A stretch of 64,000 bases of DNA. It comes from JAJKIP01 sp037200685. GTDB taxonomy: Bacteria; Bacteroidota; Bacteroidia; Chitinophagales; Chitinophagaceae. The position numbers and the translations under genes are program-made. The stretch is taken from the NCBI GenBank assembly GCA_037200685.1, contig JBBCIG010000011.1, forward strand, positions 62,001-126,000, read 5' to 3'. Positions 1 through 8,616 of this stretch are shown piece after piece. The notes below the pieces were generated by a model. That model did not search any database, was not told the DNA's origin, and saw only the letters and a program-made list of their open reading frames with translations. Position 1 is the stretch's first letter. Every line of letters starts with the position of its first letter.

Positions 1-30
1 CAACCGATGCTAGTAGCACTGTCGCTGGGT
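1..30 (-). repeat. Dispersed 3'-element repeat, copy 1 (cut by window edge)
   Basis: The reverse complement reads ACCCAGC, then GTGCTACTAGCATCG, matching the start of the copies at 3961-4040 and 23741-23822. The rest of the copy lies left of the window. The stretch 31-236 is AT-rich and shows no gene I can support. Confidence 0.6.
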
Positions 31-236
31 ACATATAATAAGCCCTATTAAATAGCAAATCACTTTTTAATACGGGTAGTTGTATCAAAATCAGACAGCG
101 TATGTGCTATTTCGGACACTTTGCACAGGACAGCGATTGCAATCAGTTCTTAATCAAGCATGAATTTAATGGCATACTTATTATACAATCATTGGCGGGA
201 AAGTCTTTTGGTTTAAGGCTTTTTCATATTTATCGA

Positions 237-270
237 AACCCCTTCGTATCTACGGAGGGGTTTTTCTTTT
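237..270 (+). terminator. Rho-independent terminator
   Basis: AACCCCTTCGTA pairs with TACGGAGGGGTT across a very short loop (one G-T pair) and is followed by TTTCTTTT. It probably ends a plus-strand gene left of the window. The first gene starts 67 bases further on. Confidence 0.7.
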
Positions 271-336
271 GCTGAATAAAACCTTCACCCGATTCATCAT
301 TCTTCCTATATTTATTCTCCGCAAAACAAAACCATT

Positions 337-1293
337 ATGGACAACCGTCTTTGCATTAATAAAAACTTGCTATTACTAATAAGTATTTTCTTTTTCTCAT
401 CAGCCACCGCACAAGACACTCCCAAAAAATTCTTATTGCGGGATGAAGGCAAATCACAATTGAGTTACGAGGACCTTAGAAATCCTGCCAACAACTGGTA
501 TGTGCCGGTGCCTGCGGGACGTGATATACAACTGGTAGGACATGGTTGTGTATTGATCGGTACGGGAAGTGGATATGAAGAAAGAAAAATTTCCACCGGT
601 GAAAAGGCGAATGAATTGACTTCCTTCCCCGGTACACTTTCCGCACACAGGTTACGCAATGGAAATACTTTATTAACTGGTATGAACTGGCAGGGAAAAA
701 AGGGAGTGGTATTAGTGGAAGTAGACAAGAACGGCATTGTAAAAAAACAAATAGCGTATGGAGGATTTACTTATTTACGTCTTGTACGTGAAACGCCTTC
801 CGGAACTTTTTTAGTAGCGGCGGAGGATACTTTGTTTGAAGGAAATGCAGCGGGTGATGTACTATGGAAAGTAAAGATCAAAGGCCGTCTCGATAAACCA
901 CATATCTGGCAGGCTGTCCGCATAACGAATGGTAAAACAATAGTGAGCACCGGTTATAATGCTAACCTTCAGTTGTTTGATGCTAATGGAAAATTAACTG
1001 ATAGTATCAGCGGTCCGCCCGAAGTAGTACCCAATTTTTTTGGCGGGTTTCAAATTTTGGCCAATGGTAATTATGTAGTTACTAATTGGGAAGGGCATGG
1101 ACTGGAGAATGGTAAACTTGGCATACAATTACTGGAATACTCGCCAGCTGGTAAACTGGTATGGTCATGGAAGCAGGACCCGGCGAAGTATTCTTCCTTG
1201 CAGGGTATTATTGTATTGGATGGATTGAATACGGATTACCTCCATGTGGAAGATGAGAAGGGAATGCTGGCGCCGGTAAGAAGTATAAAGTAA
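337..1293 (+). CDS. Secreted beta-propeller-like protein
   Basis: This 318-residue protein opens with a signal peptide (hydrophobic run about 11-25, ending ATAQ), so it is exported to the periplasm or cell surface. The mature part has recurring blade-like units of the PQQ/quinoprotein or arylsulfotransferase-like propeller type: G-N-T-L-L near 108, a G-K-T-I-V-S near 207, G-N-Y-V-V near 246, and W-S-W-K near 281. Such repeats usually form a six- to eight-bladed propeller. I see no catalytic residues that fix a reaction. The next gene starts only 12 bases downstream and may be co-transcribed. Fold assignment is moderate; the function is unknown. Confidence 0.7.
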   Translation: MDNRLCINKNLLLLISIFFFSSATAQDTPKKFLLRDEGKSQLSYEDLRNPANNWYVPVPAGRDIQLVGHGCVLIGTGSGYEERKISTGEKANELTSFPGTLSAHRLRNGNTLLTGMNWQGKKGVVLVEVDKNGIVKKQIAYGGFTYLRLVRETPSGTFLVAAEDTLFEGNAAGDVLWKVKIKGRLDKPHIWQAVRITNGKTIVSTGYNANLQLFDANGKLTDSISGPPEVVPNFFGGFQILANGNYVVTNWEGHGLENGKLGIQLLEYSPAGKLVWSWKQDPAKYSSLQGIIVLDGLNTDYLHVEDEKGMLAPVRSIK

Positions 1294-1305
1294 TAATTTT
1301 ATACT

Positions 1306-1989
1306 GTGAAAGATGTATTAAACAATCCTGTTTATAATGCGTTGCTCTCCGGCGATAAGCATCTTAGTGCCGGTAATGGCAATGTAAAATTCTTCGACGA
1401 ACAGGTTTCTCCATTCGCCGGTTTTGAACAAGGTTATGATAAAGGCTTTGCGGAGTTGCATGCATTGCTTCCTGCTGGCCGCAAGATTTTATATGCTACT
1501 CCCTCCATCATCACCCAACCCGAAGGATGGAAATTACTTGAAGGAGTAAAAGGGTTACAATTTATATATACAGCAGCTAATGATTTCAAAACGGATTTCT
1601 CCAACATCATTTCATTAGGAGAAACACATATCAGTCAAATGGTGGAACTGGCTTCACTTACCAAACCTGGTCCTTTTGGAAAAAAAACAATTGATTTTGG
1701 AAGCTACTTCGGCGTTTTTGAAAAAGAGAAACTGGTAGCGATGACAGGACAGCGGCTGCATGTGCAAAATTTTACGGAGATCAGCGCCGTATGTACACAT
1801 CCTGGTCATACAGGTAAAGGTTATGCGCAATCTTTATTGCAACACCAGTTGCAACTCATACTGCGGGAAGGACAGCAACCTTTTCTGCATGTCCGCGGGG
1901 ACAACGACAGGGCAATAGCTCTCTACCAGCGGCTTGGGTTTGATATTTCAAGGTCAATGAACTTCTATTTTATGAAGAGGGAACAATAG
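1306..1989 (+). CDS. GNAT family N-acetyltransferase
   Basis: A 227-residue protein whose C-terminal half (about 125-225) is a GNAT/FR47 fold: an acetyl-CoA loop H-T-G-K-G-Y-A-Q (the Q/RxxGxG/A motif) near 168-175, followed by H-V-R-G-D-N-D-R-A-I-A-L-Y-Q-R-L-G-F near 195-213, a typical GNAT motif B. The N-terminal 110 residues are less conserved. Start is GTG at 1306; no in-frame ATG lies close by. It would transfer acetyl from acetyl-CoA to an unidentified amine. It follows the propeller gene by 12 bases, suggesting an operon. Confidence 0.8.
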   Translation: MKDVLNNPVYNALLSGDKHLSAGNGNVKFFDEQVSPFAGFEQGYDKGFAELHALLPAGRKILYATPSIITQPEGWKLLEGVKGLQFIYTAANDFKTDFSNIISLGETHISQMVELASLTKPGPFGKKTIDFGSYFGVFEKEKLVAMTGQRLHVQNFTEISAVCTHPGHTGKGYAQSLLQHQLQLILREGQQPFLHVRGDNDRAIALYQRLGFDISRSMNFYFMKREQ

Positions 1990-2144
1990 GCAAGGGGCCA
2001 TTAGCCATGAATCATCAACAATCCCTGAATAAAAAAACGCCGCCTCTCACTATATTTATAAAAGAAAAAAAATTTGCCGGGAGAAATGGCGGCAGTTGTC
2101 GTCTTATCTAATTACTGCTATTATCTTCAAAGTATTTAACCTAA

Positions 2145-3875
2145 ATGAATGTGATGAAAACAAAAATTACGATTACCACTTTTTTACTAACGCTTATTTG
2201 CCTCGGTTCATTTGCCCAGGCGCCGCTTGTTTATAATATTGAAAATTCAGGGGCGAATTTCGCACCACCTGTTTTACCAACGCTCAGTCAATTGCCTGTA
2301 GTAGATCCATTAACTGATCCATTTGCATGGTCAAATGGTAAAGGACGTTCTACTAAGTTCAGTGACTGGGAACATCGTCGCAACGAGATAAAAGCTGAAG
2401 TGGAGAATTATGAAGTAGGAAGAAAACCACCGAAACCGGAAACGGTCACCGCCAGTTTTGTCCGTGCGGCAACCGGCGATTCGGGTGTACTCACTATAAA
2501 CATTACAGCGAACGGGCAGTCCATGACGATGACGTCAAAAATTTCTCTTCCTTCGGGAAATGGGCCTTTTCCCGCTGTCATCGGCATGAATAGTTTGAAT
2601 GGAAGTGTGCCAGCTGAAGTTTTTACCAGCCGAAAGATTGCGAGGGTCACATTCTCTCATAACCAGGTAACGGTTTACAACAGACCACAAAATACTGACC
2701 CCTTCTACCGTCTTTATCCTGATCAAAATGTTGATCATTCAGGACAATATGCTGCATGGGCGTGGGGTGTCAGCCGTCTCATTGATGGATTGGAATTAGT
2801 ACAATCAAGTTTGCCGATAGATTTAAAACATATCGCAGTCACCGGTTGTTCCTATGCAGGCAAGATGGCACTGTTCGCTGGTGCGTTTGATGAACGTGTT
2901 GCACTTACGATTGCACAGGAATCAGGTGGTGGTGGCGCCACTGCATGGCGTGTGTCTGAAACAATCGGTAATGTAGAAAAACTAGGTGCAACAAGTAACC
3001 AATGGTTCAGCAATGATATGTTCCAGTATGCGGGATTAAATGTTTCAAAGCTTCCTTATGATCATCATGAGTTGATGGCGATGGTAGCGCCGAGGGCTTT
3101 ACTCGTTACAGGTAATACTGATTATATGTGGCTCGCCAATCCATCCTGTTATGTAGCTTCTATGGCGACAAAGCAAGTGTATAAAACATTAGGCATTGGT
3201 GATCGCTTTGGTTTTTATATTGATGGTAGTCATCCGCATTGCAACATTCCGCAAACGCAACGTCCCGCTATCGAAGCATTCGTTGATAAATTTTTATTGG
3301 GTAAAACAAATGTCAATACGGATACAATTAATGTCAATCCATATCCAACCGTCGATCATGAACGCTGGTACAAATGGTGGGGTACAGGCAAACCTGTTTT
3401 TCCCGGCGAAGCCAATGCGACTAAAATATGGTTGGAAGCGGAGTGTGGTACCATCGGCGCCAAATGGCAATCGCTCAAAGATGCCACTGCTTCCAAAGGT
3501 GGTTATATAATGGTAAAAGATGGATTTAACAGCGGCACCAACGCAGCGCCGGGAGATTCTGTAGAGAACCAGGTAATCATTCCATTTACAATAGAGAAAG
3601 CGGCCACTTATAATTTTCTTGCAAAATGTATCGGCCCTTCTCCCACTGATGATAGCTATTGGGTGAAAATAGATAACGGTGCTTTTGAAGGTGCGAATGG
3701 TCTTGCCGGCACAGACTGGCAATGGGGAAGATTAGCTACTGCTGCATTAAGCCCTGGAAAACATACTATCACTATTGCTTTCCGCGAAGACGGGGCGAAG
3801 ATGGATAAGATATTGATCACAACATCCAATGCTTCTGTTGTTACTCCTGAAAAACCAGGAGATAATTGCAAGTAA
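2145..3875 (+). CDS. CE15 glucuronoyl esterase with C-terminal carbohydrate-binding-like domain
   Basis: A 576-residue secreted protein (signal peptide about 1-25, ending SFAQ). Residues about 45-385 form an alpha/beta hydrolase of the CE15 family. The nucleophile elbow is G-C-S-Y-A-G-K at 234-240 (Ser236), close to the family G-C-S-R-x-G-K. Glu259 in Q-E-S-G-G-G-G is the likely acid, and His363 or His365 in G-S-H-P-H-C the base. CE15 enzymes cleave ester bonds between lignin alcohols and 4-O-methyl-glucuronic acid on xylan. Residues about 430-560 look like a CBM6-type beta-sandwich (E-A-E-C near 430, G-x-H-T-I-T-I near 540). Specificity is inferred from family only. Confidence 0.85.
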   Translation: MNVMKTKITITTFLLTLICLGSFAQAPLVYNIENSGANFAPPVLPTLSQLPVVDPLTDPFAWSNGKGRSTKFSDWEHRRNEIKAEVENYEVGRKPPKPETVTASFVRAATGDSGVLTINITANGQSMTMTSKISLPSGNGPFPAVIGMNSLNGSVPAEVFTSRKIARVTFSHNQVTVYNRPQNTDPFYRLYPDQNVDHSGQYAAWAWGVSRLIDGLELVQSSLPIDLKHIAVTGCSYAGKMALFAGAFDERVALTIAQESGGGGATAWRVSETIGNVEKLGATSNQWFSNDMFQYAGLNVSKLPYDHHELMAMVAPRALLVTGNTDYMWLANPSCYVASMATKQVYKTLGIGDRFGFYIDGSHPHCNIPQTQRPAIEAFVDKFLLGKTNVNTDTINVNPYPTVDHERWYKWWGTGKPVFPGEANATKIWLEAECGTIGAKWQSLKDATASKGGYIMVKDGFNSGTNAAPGDSVENQVIIPFTIEKAATYNFLAKCIGPSPTDDSYWVKIDNGAFEGANGLAGTDWQWGRLATAALSPGKHTITIAFREDGAKMDKILITTSNASVVTPEKPGDNCK

Positions 3876-3960
3876 AGAGTTATGGTAAATGTTGAATGAA
3901 GGAATTTTAAATGAGAAGTTTCTTCATTCAATATTTTTTATTTGGCTTCAAAATAATTTT

Positions 3961-4040
3961 ATTAGCCCAGCTATAGTGCTACTAGCATCGTCTGTTGCGT
4001 CGCACTCTTCATCTTTCTGTTCGCTACTCAGCATTTGTGT
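3961..4040 (+). repeat. Dispersed 3'-element repeat, copy 2
   Basis: This is a good copy of the repeat. It starts TTAGCCCAGC, then GTGCTACTAGCATCGTC, TTGCGTCGCACTCTTCATC, TTCTGTTCGCTACTCAGC. It begins about 85 bases after the CE15 stop codon and is on the same strand. It is nearly identical to the copy at 23741-23822. Confidence 0.8.
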
Positions 4041-4114
4041 CGAATATCCCGACGTTTGTAGGGAAAGCATCCGTAATTCTTTGTATTTTCATTAAGCAAG
4101 GGCTGTGTGTAGTT

Positions 4115-4132
4115 CCTCTCCTTTAGGAGAGG
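4115..4132. repeat. Short perfect hairpin
   Basis: CCTCTCC and GGAGAGG form a 7-bp stem around TTTA. No T run follows, so it is not a classical terminator. It lies 46 bases upstream of the SRPBCC gene and could be a remnant of a dispersed palindrome or an RNA processing site. Confidence 0.4.
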
Positions 4133-4177
4133 CTAGGTGAGGTTAATTATTCGCCACTGCATTAAAACTCTAACACT

Positions 4178-4636
4178 ATGGTCGACATCATCCACCGCAT
4201 CGGTATCAAGTCCACCACAGCCAATGTCTATAAAGCTTTATCAACAATAGAAGGTCTCGCCCATTGGTGGACGAAAGAAGTTAAAGGTGATGAAAAGATC
4301 GGGGGAAAGATCACTTTCACTTTTCGCTCAGGGACAGGAGAAATAAAAGGCGAAATGCTAATGGAAGTAAAGGAACTCAATCCTTCAAAAAATATAAAAT
4401 GGCGCTGTACGGATGGGCCCGATGAATGGATTGGGACAGAGATCACTTTCGAATTATCACAACAAGACGACCAGGTTATTATCATCTTCGGCCATAGAAA
4501 ATGGAAAGATGCGGTTGAGTTTACAGCGCATTGCAGTATGAAGTGGGCGGTGTTTCTTTTAAGCCTTCGTGAATATGTAGAAACAGGAAAAGGAAAACCT
4601 TCACCTCGTGATTTGAAAATTGATAATTGGAATTAA
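4178..4636 (+). CDS. SRPBCC family protein (AHSA1-like)
   Basis: A 152-residue protein with the START/SRPBCC helix-grip pattern: the N-terminal strand I-I-H-R-I-G-I-K, then V-Y-K-A-L-S-T-I-E-G-L-A-H-W-W (17-31), a central sheet with G-G-K-I-T-F-T-F, and the long C-terminal helix H-C-S-M-K-W-A-V-F-L-L-S-L-R-E-Y-V-E-T-G. This matches small stand-alone AHSA1/polyketide-cyclase-like proteins, which bind hydrophobic ligands; the ligand here is unknown. It stands alone, with no close neighbour on its strand. Confidence 0.8.
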   Translation: MVDIIHRIGIKSTTANVYKALSTIEGLAHWWTKEVKGDEKIGGKITFTFRSGTGEIKGEMLMEVKELNPSKNIKWRCTDGPDEWIGTEITFELSQQDDQVIIIFGHRKWKDAVEFTAHCSMKWAVFLLSLREYVETGKGKPSPRDLKIDNWN

Positions 4637-4815
4637 AGAGAAGGAAATTGGTTTACATGAAGAATGAATTTACCCGGTTAACCATCGCTGACAGTTTTCT
4701 TATTACCGGCGCCAAAAAAAAATTTTTAAAAATGGGCTACAGTTGCAGTTGTTTTGATTCGACACCCGAAAAAATATTCCTGTGACATTGATGATTAAAA
4801 GAATAGAACGGATGA

Positions 4816-5079
4816 TTACGGAAAATAGCGATAGATTTCTTTACGGTGTAATATGCGTATTAATTCGACAATCTTATTTTCATAATAGAAACCAATACGA
4901 TATTGTCCCATTCTTATCCGGTAGGCTGTTTTATAGCCGGTGAGTTTTTTACAATTATCTAATTGGGAAACTTGGGTGACTTTTTCTATTTGCCCGATGA
5001 TAATGGCAAGTTGCCCTTGAAAGGAGGAAGGTAGTTTGTCCGCATCTTTGGTAAAGGACTTGCGGATTTCTATTTTCAT
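4816..5079 (-). CDS. RelE/ParE-type toxin
   Basis: This 87-residue protein fits the RelE/YafQ fold: F-T-K-D-A-D-K-L near the start, a central helix, then Y-R-I-R-M-G-Q-Y-R-I-G-F-Y-Y and a terminal H-R-K-E-I-Y-R-Y-F-P. Toxins of this family cleave mRNA on the ribosome or inhibit gyrase; the subclass cannot be told here. Its ATG overlaps the stop of the upstream antitoxin gene by 4 bases (ATGA), the usual coupled arrangement. Confidence 0.8.
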   Translation of the reverse strand: MKIEIRKSFTKDADKLPSSFQGQLAIIIGQIEKVTQVSQLDNCKKLTGYKTAYRIRMGQYRIGFYYENKIVELIRILHRKEIYRYFP

Positions 5080-5276
5080 TTAGCCGATTTAAGCTTATTG
5101 AGAAAAGCAGTTTTCTCAGATGGTTTCAGCAACTTTGTTTTCCTGCCTTTTTCCATTGCTTTTAAAATGGCCTCATCTTCTTTTTCTTCCGTATAAAAGC
5201 CAATAGAAAGGCCTTTAAGTATTGTTTCCAACACTTTTTCTTCTTTCTTATTTCTGGGATTTACAATGTAAGTCAT
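5076..5276 (-). CDS. Antitoxin of the RelE-type pair
   Basis: A 66-residue, lysine-rich protein directly upstream of and overlapping the RelE-type toxin. The sequence has a short strand (T-Y-I-V-N-P near 2-7) then helices, and a basic C-terminus. I do not recognise the family by a clear motif; the call rests on size, order (antitoxin first) and the 4-base overlap. It would bind the toxin and probably repress the shared promoter upstream of 5276. Confidence 0.65.
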   Translation of the reverse strand: MTYIVNPRNKKEEKVLETILKGLSIGFYTEEKEDEAILKAMEKGRKTKLLKPSEKTAFLNKLKSAK

Positions 5277-5356
5277 GCTGTAAAAATAATAATTTTTTAT
5301 TTATACATTTTACCCACTTGATTAGTATTTGCTATTCACTATCTGCAGGTAATCAA

Positions 5357-5551
5357 CTAAAAATAAGATTCCGGAATGCTCTTCCACATGCCATGGGAAA
5401 GATGGCCGGTAAGAAGTTCGTAGATGAGATAGATCGGCCAGAATATATAATGCAGAATGAGTAACAGAATAGAATGATTATAGTGCCAGCTTATCATCAA
5501 TGCATATATCCCGAGGAGGAAATAGACGATGCTTCCATTCTTTCTGTTCAT
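5357..5551 (-). CDS. Small membrane protein, function unknown
   Basis: A 64-residue ORF with two predicted membrane segments (about 8-20 and 28-46), a positively charged N-terminus (M-N-R-K-N) and a coherent aromatic-rich composition, which is unlike random shadow ORFs. It stands alone between the toxin-antitoxin pair and the YwqK-like gene. The function cannot be inferred. Confidence 0.5.
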   Translation of the reverse strand: MNRKNGSIVYFLLGIYALMISWHYNHSILLLILHYIFWPIYLIYELLTGHLSHGMWKSIPESYF

Positions 5552-5750
5552 TATAATACGTTTTTGTGATGCTTTCTTAAAGTTACCTCTTTTTATTTTT
5601 ACTGCACTCTTTATTATTACCTTAATAAAAGGTCTGCTGTTAAATGGCAGTGTCTATACTGCTGAATAGCGAATTGGAAGATGAGGAAGTCGTTCGACTT
5701 GCCTGGGATAAATTTATAAAAAATGCTAATAGTTATATTGTAGCCTGCTC

Positions 5751-6695
5751 TCATCTTGAAACCGTAAAGGTTACAGATTGTTTCCGGTATGCCTTCACCT
5801 TCTTTCCAAACTGGTAGGCAGGTATCCAGGGAGGAAATGTTTTCACTGCTCTTATTACTTCTTCTTCCATACCGTATCCGAATTTTGTTAGTGGAATGAT
5901 ATCATTTATTTTACCATTGGTATCTACTACAAAACTGATCATGATATGATATGAACCAACTGGCGCTTTTTTATTGACAGGTACCATGGGATTAACTCTT
6001 CTTTCTATATGTGTACGCCAGGCTTTGTCTCCACCCGGGTAACTGGCTTCTTGTTCTGTGCAACTGTCGAGGCGCTGGCCTGCATCTGTAAAACACTCGC
6101 AGGATATTCTTTTCCCGGCACTGTCATACTCTTCAGTTGCCATTACATTTCCATTAAGATGATAATAGTTCCATCGTTTGATTTTATTAGTATCGGCAGA
6201 GATAAAACCAGCCGAATAAATAGCACCATTTGTATACCAATGTACCTTAACCCCATTTCCCTTACCATCAAAAAAACTTGAATCAACCTGGTATCCATCA
6301 TCATCCCAACCAATACTTACTGCGGAAAGATGACCATTGCTGTAAAAAGAAGAATCATGCAGCATACCATTCTCATGAAACCGGAGCCAAATGCCTTCTT
6401 TTTTTCCATTGGCATAGTTTCCCTTTGATTGCATGTTCTTGTGAGGGTAAAAAAAAATTTCCTCGCCATCAGGTATTGTACATTCTTTGTCTTTATACCA
6501 GGCTTTCAGCGCAAGGGTTTTTTCCGGCAGGTAATATGCTTCACGGTACCAGTGGTCCCTCTTCGGTTCGGTGGTTACATAATACCGGGGAAAACCTTTA
6601 GTTGGCTTAAAAGAGATATCGAAAAATTCTTCTATTTTTTGAGCATGCAGGCTTGAAGCAGTAAGCAATAGTATGGCAAATAGCAGGCGGGTCAT
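5751..6695 (-). CDS. Secreted YwqK/MORN-repeat protein with TonB C-terminal domain
   Basis: I place the start at the internal ATG at 6695, because it opens a clean signal peptide (M-T-R-L-L-F-A-I-L-L-L, cleavage after LHAQ); the longer frame to 6770 adds 25 residues with no signal character. The mature protein has several MORN_2/YwqK-type repeats (G-N-Y-A-N-G-K-K-E-G-I-W, F-H-E-N-G-M-L) over about residues 60-215. A TonB C-terminal-like domain follows over about the last 85 residues (P-V-G-S-Y-H-I-M-I-S-F-V-V-D-T-N-G-K-I). This domain pair is common in Bacteroidota periplasmic proteins; the role is unknown. Confidence 0.75.
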   Translation of the reverse strand: MTRLLFAILLLTASSLHAQKIEEFFDISFKPTKGFPRYYVTTEPKRDHWYREAYYLPEKTLALKAWYKDKECTIPDGEEIFFYPHKNMQSKGNYANGKKEGIWLRFHENGMLHDSSFYSNGHLSAVSIGWDDDGYQVDSSFFDGKGNGVKVHWYTNGAIYSAGFISADTNKIKRWNYYHLNGNVMATEEYDSAGKRISCECFTDAGQRLDSCTEQEASYPGGDKAWRTHIERRVNPMVPVNKKAPVGSYHIMISFVVDTNGKINDIIPLTKFGYGMEEEVIRAVKTFPPWIPAYQFGKKVKAYRKQSVTFTVSR

Positions 6696-6896
6696 AGGCA
6701 GTTTAATATGTAAACAAATGTATTTTACTTTAGGTATATTTTCTGGCCGTTTAAAACAACGAATTGCCATTCCATTGTCGGATGTTTCCGCTCATGTAGC
6801 ATCGCCTGCGACAGTCTAAACTATTTTTCTCCATTTTAAAATATTTCCTTTGCTCCTGCGTCTACCTCTTAAACAGAACAGGCAGTGACGACAATC

Positions 6897-7448
6897 ATGG
6901 CGGAGCAACCAAAGCAAAATATAATTGAGGCTGTCAAAAATTATGGCAGGCGTTTATTTTATTTTATCCGCGGAAGGGTAGATACGGATGAAGATGCCGA
7001 AGATATTTTGCAGGATGTGTGGTACCAGTTCAGCAACCTGGTGAATAGCGAACCGGTAGAACAGGTGAGCGGCTGGTTATTTCGTGTGGCGAGAAACCGC
7101 ATTATTGATAAATACCGTAAGCAACAAACTACCTCGCTGGAGCAAGAACTGTTTGGCGACGATGAAGAGGAAAATGGTTTCCGTGAAATTTTACTGGCGG
7201 ATGATTCGACACCCGAGACAGCGCATCTCCGAAATCTTTTCTGGGAGCAATTGTTTAAAGCATTAGATGAATTGCCTGCGGATCAAAAACAAGTTTTTGT
7301 GTGGAATGAACTGGAGGATATTTCTTTCAACGAAATTTCTGTTCGAACGGGTGAAAAGGTTAATACGCTTATCAGCCGTAAGCGATATGCGGTATTGCAC
7401 TTGCGAAAACGGTTGGAGCAATTGTATAAAGAAATAACTGAACAATAA
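6897..7448 (+). CDS. ECF sigma factor (sigma-70 family)
   Basis: A protein of about 183 residues from the ATG; a GTG at 6885 would add four. Region 2 is visible as D-E-D-A-E-D-I-L-Q-D-V-W and W-L-F-R-V-A-R-N-R-I-I-D-K-Y-R-K, an ECF sigma2. Region 4 is L-P-A-D-Q-K-Q-V-F-V-W-N-E-L-E-D-I-S-F-N-E-I, then a helix-turn-helix ending I-S-R-K-R-Y-A-V-L-H-L-R-K-R-L. It directs RNA polymerase to a small regulon. No anti-sigma factor is adjacent; the two small membrane proteins downstream are close enough to be co-transcribed and could act with it. Confidence 0.9.
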   Translation: MAEQPKQNIIEAVKNYGRRLFYFIRGRVDTDEDAEDILQDVWYQFSNLVNSEPVEQVSGWLFRVARNRIIDKYRKQQTTSLEQELFGDDEEENGFREILLADDSTPETAHLRNLFWEQLFKALDELPADQKQVFVWNELEDISFNEISVRTGEKVNTLISRKRYAVLHLRKRLEQLYKEITEQ

Positions 7449-7457
7449 ATTGTAAAC

Positions 7458-7580
7458 ATGCAGCTATCACGTTGGGTAAAACATATTTTAATTTTTACCG
7501 TGGTAGAACCAATTGCCATCTTAGCTTTTATTGTTTCTGTGATAATAGAACAATTATATAAACGGATTATTCAACTATAA
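7458..7580 (+). CDS. Very small membrane peptide (40 aa)
   Basis: Translation from the ATG at 7458 gives 40 residues with one hydrophobic segment (about 9-30, T-V-V-E-P-I-A-I-L-A-F-I-V-S-V) and a basic tail (Y-K-R-I-I-Q-L). It starts 9 bases after the sigma factor stop and ends 11 bases before the next gene, so it fits an operon exactly. It is a plausible single-span membrane peptide, possibly linked to sigma factor control. Confidence 0.5.
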   Translation: MQLSRWVKHILIFTVVEPIAILAFIVSVIIEQLYKRIIQL

Positions 7581-7591
7581 AAATTTAAATT

Positions 7592-7957
7592 ATGAGACGA
7601 TTTCCGAGACCAGTGCGTTTTTTACTTTTCATCCCGCTATTTGTGCTGGGAATTTTTGTTATCGGTTGGGTGGTAATGTCACTTTGGAATAATGTATTGG
7701 TGCCTGTATTGCATGTTTCCGCCGTCACTTTCTGGCAGGGCCTGGGCATACTGGCATTATCCAAAATTTTATTCAGCAGTTTTGGCGGCAGGGGTGGGTC
7801 ACGCCGTGACCAATGGAAACGGAGAATGATGTGGAACAGCATGACAGCTGAACAAAAAGAAAAATTTATGGAAGAATGGAAAAGCCGCAGTCACCGCTGG
7901 GGGCATAGAGGCTGGGATCGTTTCAATGAAACGCAGCAACCGGGAAGCCCGGAGTAA
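7592..7957 (+). CDS. Small membrane protein linked to the sigma factor
   Basis: A 121-residue protein with two membrane segments (about 9-32 and 42-63) and a basic, tryptophan-rich cytoplasmic tail with M-T-A-E-Q-K-E-K-F-M-E-E-W (about 85-97). It is third in a tight row after the ECF sigma factor and the 40-residue peptide. It may be an unconventional anti-sigma factor or a sensor; this is inferred from position only. Confidence 0.7.
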   Translation: MRRFPRPVRFLLFIPLFVLGIFVIGWVVMSLWNNVLVPVLHVSAVTFWQGLGILALSKILFSSFGGRGGSRRDQWKRRMMWNSMTAEQKEKFMEEWKSRSHRWGHRGWDRFNETQQPGSPE

Positions 7958-8070
7958 AATCCATTACCCTTTTCTATAAAGGCATAGATGATGCGACGAA
8001 AGGTTTTCGTTAGTTATCGATGCAATGACTCGCAGGAAAGTGTTAGCTTAGTAGCACTAAAATTTTTCTT

Positions 8071-8364
8071 ATGATTATTGTACACGATATTTTTGTTTGC
8101 AAACCCGGCAATGCATCCAAGCTTGCGAAATTGTTTAAAGAAGTAATGGTGGGAAATGATGAACTGGTGCATATCATGACGGATATGACAGGACAGTATA
8201 ACAGGGTAATAATGGTGAGCAAATTTGAAAACCTTACCGCTTACGAAAAAAGCTGGGACAAGTATAAAGAGAGCACGGAAGAAATGAAGAAGATGCAGGA
8301 AAAAATGAAAGGCTATACGGACATGTATCTTACAGGTTCAAGGGAAATATACCAGGTCTCCTAG
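8071..8364 (+). CDS. Small dimeric alpha-beta barrel protein (ABM/NIPSNAP-like)
   Basis: A 97-residue protein with the ferredoxin-like beta-alpha-beta-beta pattern of short antibiotic-biosynthesis-monooxygenase-like domains: I-I-V-H-D-I-F-V-C-K-P-G-N, an amphipathic helix, V-H-I-M-T-D-M-T-G-Q-Y-N-R-V-I-M-V-S-K-F-E-N-L, then a methionine- and lysine-rich helix. No catalytic residues are assigned. Upstream, 7985-8062 resembles a worn copy of the dispersed repeat. Confidence 0.6.
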   Translation: MIIVHDIFVCKPGNASKLAKLFKEVMVGNDELVHIMTDMTGQYNRVIMVSKFENLTAYEKSWDKYKESTEEMKKMQEKMKGYTDMYLTGSREIYQVS

Positions 8365-8470
8365 TTTTATTTTTTGATCTCTGTCAATTTTTGAATAATG
8401 CCGATAAATTCCAGCATGATGTATCGGAAGCGCTACTCATTGTTTCTTCGGATAATACAGGCCACTTCGA

Positions 8471-8616
8471 AAATGCTGAATAGAGAGAACAGGAAGTACC
8501 GCCGATATTCATCGGGGTGCTGCCATAATGCTGAGTAGAATTCATGCAGCACAAGAGTGCGACGCAAGGGACGATGATAGTCCACGGGATGCTGTGCATA
8601 GCACTATAGCCGGGTC
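8471..8616 (-). repeat. Dispersed 3'-element repeat, long variant
   Basis: The reverse complement carries ACCCGGCTATAGTGCTATG, an inserted block with CAGCATCCCGTGGACTA, then CATCGTCCCTTGCGTCGC and ACTCTTGTGCTGCATGAATT. A hairpin-like CCCCGATGAATATCGGCGG comes next, and a last partial unit ends TATTCAGC. About 70 bases are nearly identical to the copy at 27712-27845. This copy is not downstream of a minus-strand gene, unlike most others. The rest of the 600-base gap (8365-8968) shows no gene. Confidence 0.75.

Noticed and set aside
3889..4095. 68-codon plus-strand ORF after the CE15 gene
   Set aside because: It runs across repeat copy 2 and has no protein-like features.
4657..4785. 42-codon plus-strand ORF after the SRPBCC gene
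   Set aside because: It has a long A run, no ribosome binding site of note and no recognisable composition.
5222..5464. 80-codon plus-strand ORF opposite the antitoxin and the small membrane protein
   Set aside because: It overlaps two better-supported minus-strand genes and lacks coding character.
8384..8599. Minus-strand ORF of 71 codons sharing C-V-A-L-L-C-C-M-N-S-T-Q-H with an ORF at 27711-28067
   Set aside because: Both are translations of the same dispersed repeat (copies at 8471-8616 and 27712-27845). The shared peptide reflects the DNA repeat, not a protein family.
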